A stretch of 7,201 nt of DNA from Prevotella sp. UBA746 (lineage in GTDB: Bacteria > Bacteroidota > Bacteroidia > Bacteroidales > Bacteroidaceae): the NCBI GenBank assembly GCA_002298545.1, contig DBKQ01000066.1:2697-9897 (forward strand). Reading direction: 5' to 3'. Below the pieces are notes generated by a model that did no database searches, was not told the origin of the DNA, and saw nothing but the letters and a program-made list of their open reading frames with translations. The position numbers and the translations under genes are program-made. Positions 6,054 through 7,201 of this stretch are shown here, piece after piece; positions within the stretch are counted from its first letter, which is position 1; every line of letters begins with the position of its first letter.

Positions 6054-6993
6054 CATTAAGTTCGCTGCCTTGGAAGATATTGTTCTTCTTTAGGTAATTG
6101 TTAAGCTTATTTGTAAACTCATAATTTTTCAGTCCCCAATTGGGGGCTATAGCCATCCCCTTTGGCGATTGCGAAACGAAACGCTCAATAATAATGTCTT
6201 TGCGCAGATGGCGGATATATTCCCCGATGATAGAGATATATTCGTCGACGTCGAAGACATGGAATGGTTTCTTCACATATTCATCAGCAAGGCGAGTGCC
6301 ACGGATAATCTGTAGTTGGTGTATTTTCAGAATATCAAGTTTTGTGCGTGATATATCCTCAGCCTGGCGGATAATATCATCCTTTTCTTCGCCGGGCAGT
6401 CCGATTATAACATGTCCTCCTGTTGTAATCCCCCTATTTGCTGTTTCTTCGATAGCTTTTTGGGAACAGTAAAAATCATGACCTCTATTTATTCTTCTAA
6501 GAGTATTGTCGTCAGTACTCTCGATACCATATTCCACGGTAAGGAAAGTCTGATTGTTAAGATTTTCAAGATAGTCGAGAATCTTTTCGTCAATACAGTC
6601 GGGGCGCGTACCGATGATGAGTCCAACGATGTCATCACAGTTTAGTGCCTCTTCATACTTCCTTTTCAGAGTTTCCAGACTGCCGTAGGTGTTGCTGAAA
6701 GCCTGGAAATAAGCAAGATATTTCATGTCGGGGTATTTCCTCGAAAAGAAATCCTTCCCTTCTTCTATTTGTTCAGAAACAGACTTCTCTCTGTTGCAGT
6801 AAGATGGATTGAAAGTACGGTTGTCGCAGAACGAGCATCCTCCGCTGCTGATTTTCCCGTCGCGGTTAGGACAGGAGAAGCCGGCATCGATAGAAATCTT
6901 CTGTACTCGATACGGGAATTTCTTTCTTATCCATGAACTGAAGGAATTATAGTTCTGTGTGCCAAAGCAATCTGAAGTCAGGTTCTCTTTCAT
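6046..6993 (-). CDS. yhcC: TIGR01212-family radical SAM protein (YhcC-like)
   Basis: A 315-residue radical SAM enzyme, normal length for the YhcC/TIGR01212 family. Cys41, Cys53 and Cys56 form the C-x11-C-x2-C cluster motif of this family (SCPNRDG then GGCSFC) that binds the [4Fe-4S] cluster and S-adenosylmethionine. Further family blocks are YFQAFSNTYG 95-104, GTRPDC 128-133, VEYGIES 153-159, RINRGHDF 167-174, GGHVIIGLPGE 192-202 and KIHQLQIIRGTRLA 223-236. The protein is cytosolic. The reaction is not established as far as I know. The frame could extend to a TTG at 7023, but that codon is inside the predicted -7 box, so ATG 6993 is preferred; it gives a leader of about 20 bases. It converges on the GldB-like gene and shares 8 bases (6046-6053) with it, leaving no room for a separate terminator between them. 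Confidence 0.9.
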   Translation of the reverse strand: MKENLTSDCFGTQNYNSFSSWIRKKFPYRVQKISIDAGFSCPNRDGKISSGGCSFCDNRTFNPSYCNREKSVSEQIEEGKDFFSRKYPDMKYLAYFQAFSNTYGSLETLKRKYEEALNCDDIVGLIIGTRPDCIDEKILDYLENLNNQTFLTVEYGIESTDDNTLRRINRGHDFYCSQKAIEETANRGITTGGHVIIGLPGEEKDDIIRQAEDISRTKLDILKIHQLQIIRGTRLADEYVKKPFHVFDVDEYISIIGEYIRHLRKDIIIERFVSQSPKGMAIAPNWGLKNYEFTNKLNNYLKKNNIFQGSELNAI

Positions 6994-7020
6994 TTTTTGT
7001 ATTTCTTTTTTTGAAGAGTA

Positions 7021-7051
7021 CAAAGATAATGTAAAAAAACGGTTAAACGAA
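7021..7051 (-). promoter_or_regulatory. Bacteroidota-type promoter for the radical SAM gene
   Basis: Read on the minus strand, TTCG (7051-7048) is followed after 19 bases by TATCTTTG (7028-7021). The -7 box is a perfect TAnnTTTG and the -33 box matches TTTG at 3 of 4 positions. Transcription should start near 7015, about 20 bases before the ATG at 6993. Confidence 0.6.
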
Positions 7052-7091
7052 TAGAATGGTAATTATTTATTCAAGTTTCAATCTGTTCCCC

Positions 7092-7110
7092 ATTTTGTTG
7101 CAAACAAAAT
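7092..7110. repeat. Perfect 8-base inverted repeat, 3-base loop
   Basis: ATTTTGTT (7092-7099), GCA, AACAAAAT (7103-7110). It lies about 40 bases upstream of the radical SAM promoter and before a possible plus-strand promoter. The small palindrome could be an operator; the all-but-AT stem makes a terminator less likely. Confidence 0.35.
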
Positions 7111-7184
7111 CTAACTACATATTTGGGTAACTGCCATAACATTACATATTTGTCATTACTAAATCTGTAGCATTACTAAATTTA
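7094..7184 (+). promoter_or_regulatory. AT-rich direct repeats and possible outward-facing tandem promoters
   Basis: TACATATTTG occurs twice, at 7116-7125 and 7143-7152 (27-base period). CATTACTAAAT occurs at 7154-7164 and 7171-7181 (17-base period). Each CATATTTG is one base from TAnnTTTG and has a TTTG upstream at near-standard distance: 7094-7097 with a 20-base spacer for the first, 7122-7125 with 19 bases for the second. They may drive a plus-strand gene beyond the window's end. The first base of each -7 box is wrong and the DNA is AT-rich, so chance is a real possibility. No gene is seen in 7052-7201. Confidence 0.3.
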
Positions 7185-7201
7185 CAAGTAAATATCTCAG
7201 T

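Noticed and set aside
7112..7184. Possible CRISPR-like direct repeats
   Set aside because: Repeats are only 10-11 bases, two copies each, with different periods (27 and 17). There is no array structure and no cas gene.

Overview
The window looks like chromosomal DNA of a Bacteroidota bacterium, most likely Bacteroidales (Prevotella- or Bacteroides-like). Three things point there. Two promoters have the Bacteroidota form (TTTG, about 19 bases, TAnnTTTG). There is a GldB-type lipoprotein with a short signal peptide. Genes begin without strong Shine-Dalgarno sequences. The genus is inferred from remembered protein similarity, not from a search.

Left part (1-2380, + strand) is the 3' end of a surface-polysaccharide operon. 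It holds the tail of a WecG/TagA/CpsF-type (GT26) glycosyltransferase, a complete GT4 glycosyltransferase, and a nucleotidyltransferase-fold protein of the uncharacterised NTP_transf_5 type. All three are joined by ATGA stop/start overlaps, so they are probably co-transcribed and translationally coupled. The first two genes would add sugars to a lipid-linked glycan; the role of the third is unknown.

Middle part (2381-5084) starts with a 373-base gap containing an imperfect inverted element of about 195 bases. It is built from short words (CACGAAT, CACGGAT, CACAGAT and their reverse complements). A 776-residue superfamily II DEAD/DEAH helicase follows, with a large C-terminal region of unknown function. 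The same CACGAAT word occurs three times inside the helicase gene, in frame, and seems to add about 19 residues between helicase motifs IV and V. This is the most interesting observation in the window.

Right part (5085-7201) holds a GldB-like lipoprotein gene (+) with a near-perfect Bacteroidota promoter. Converging on it is a TIGR01212/YhcC-type radical SAM gene (-) with its own promoter. The two coding regions overlap by 8 bases at their 3' ends. The last 180 bases are AT-rich and non-coding, with short direct and inverted repeats and possible promoters for a gene beyond the window.

I see no CRISPR array, tRNA, rRNA, transposase, phage gene or clear defence system. Apart from the repeat story, the genes look like ordinary Bacteroidales chromosome.
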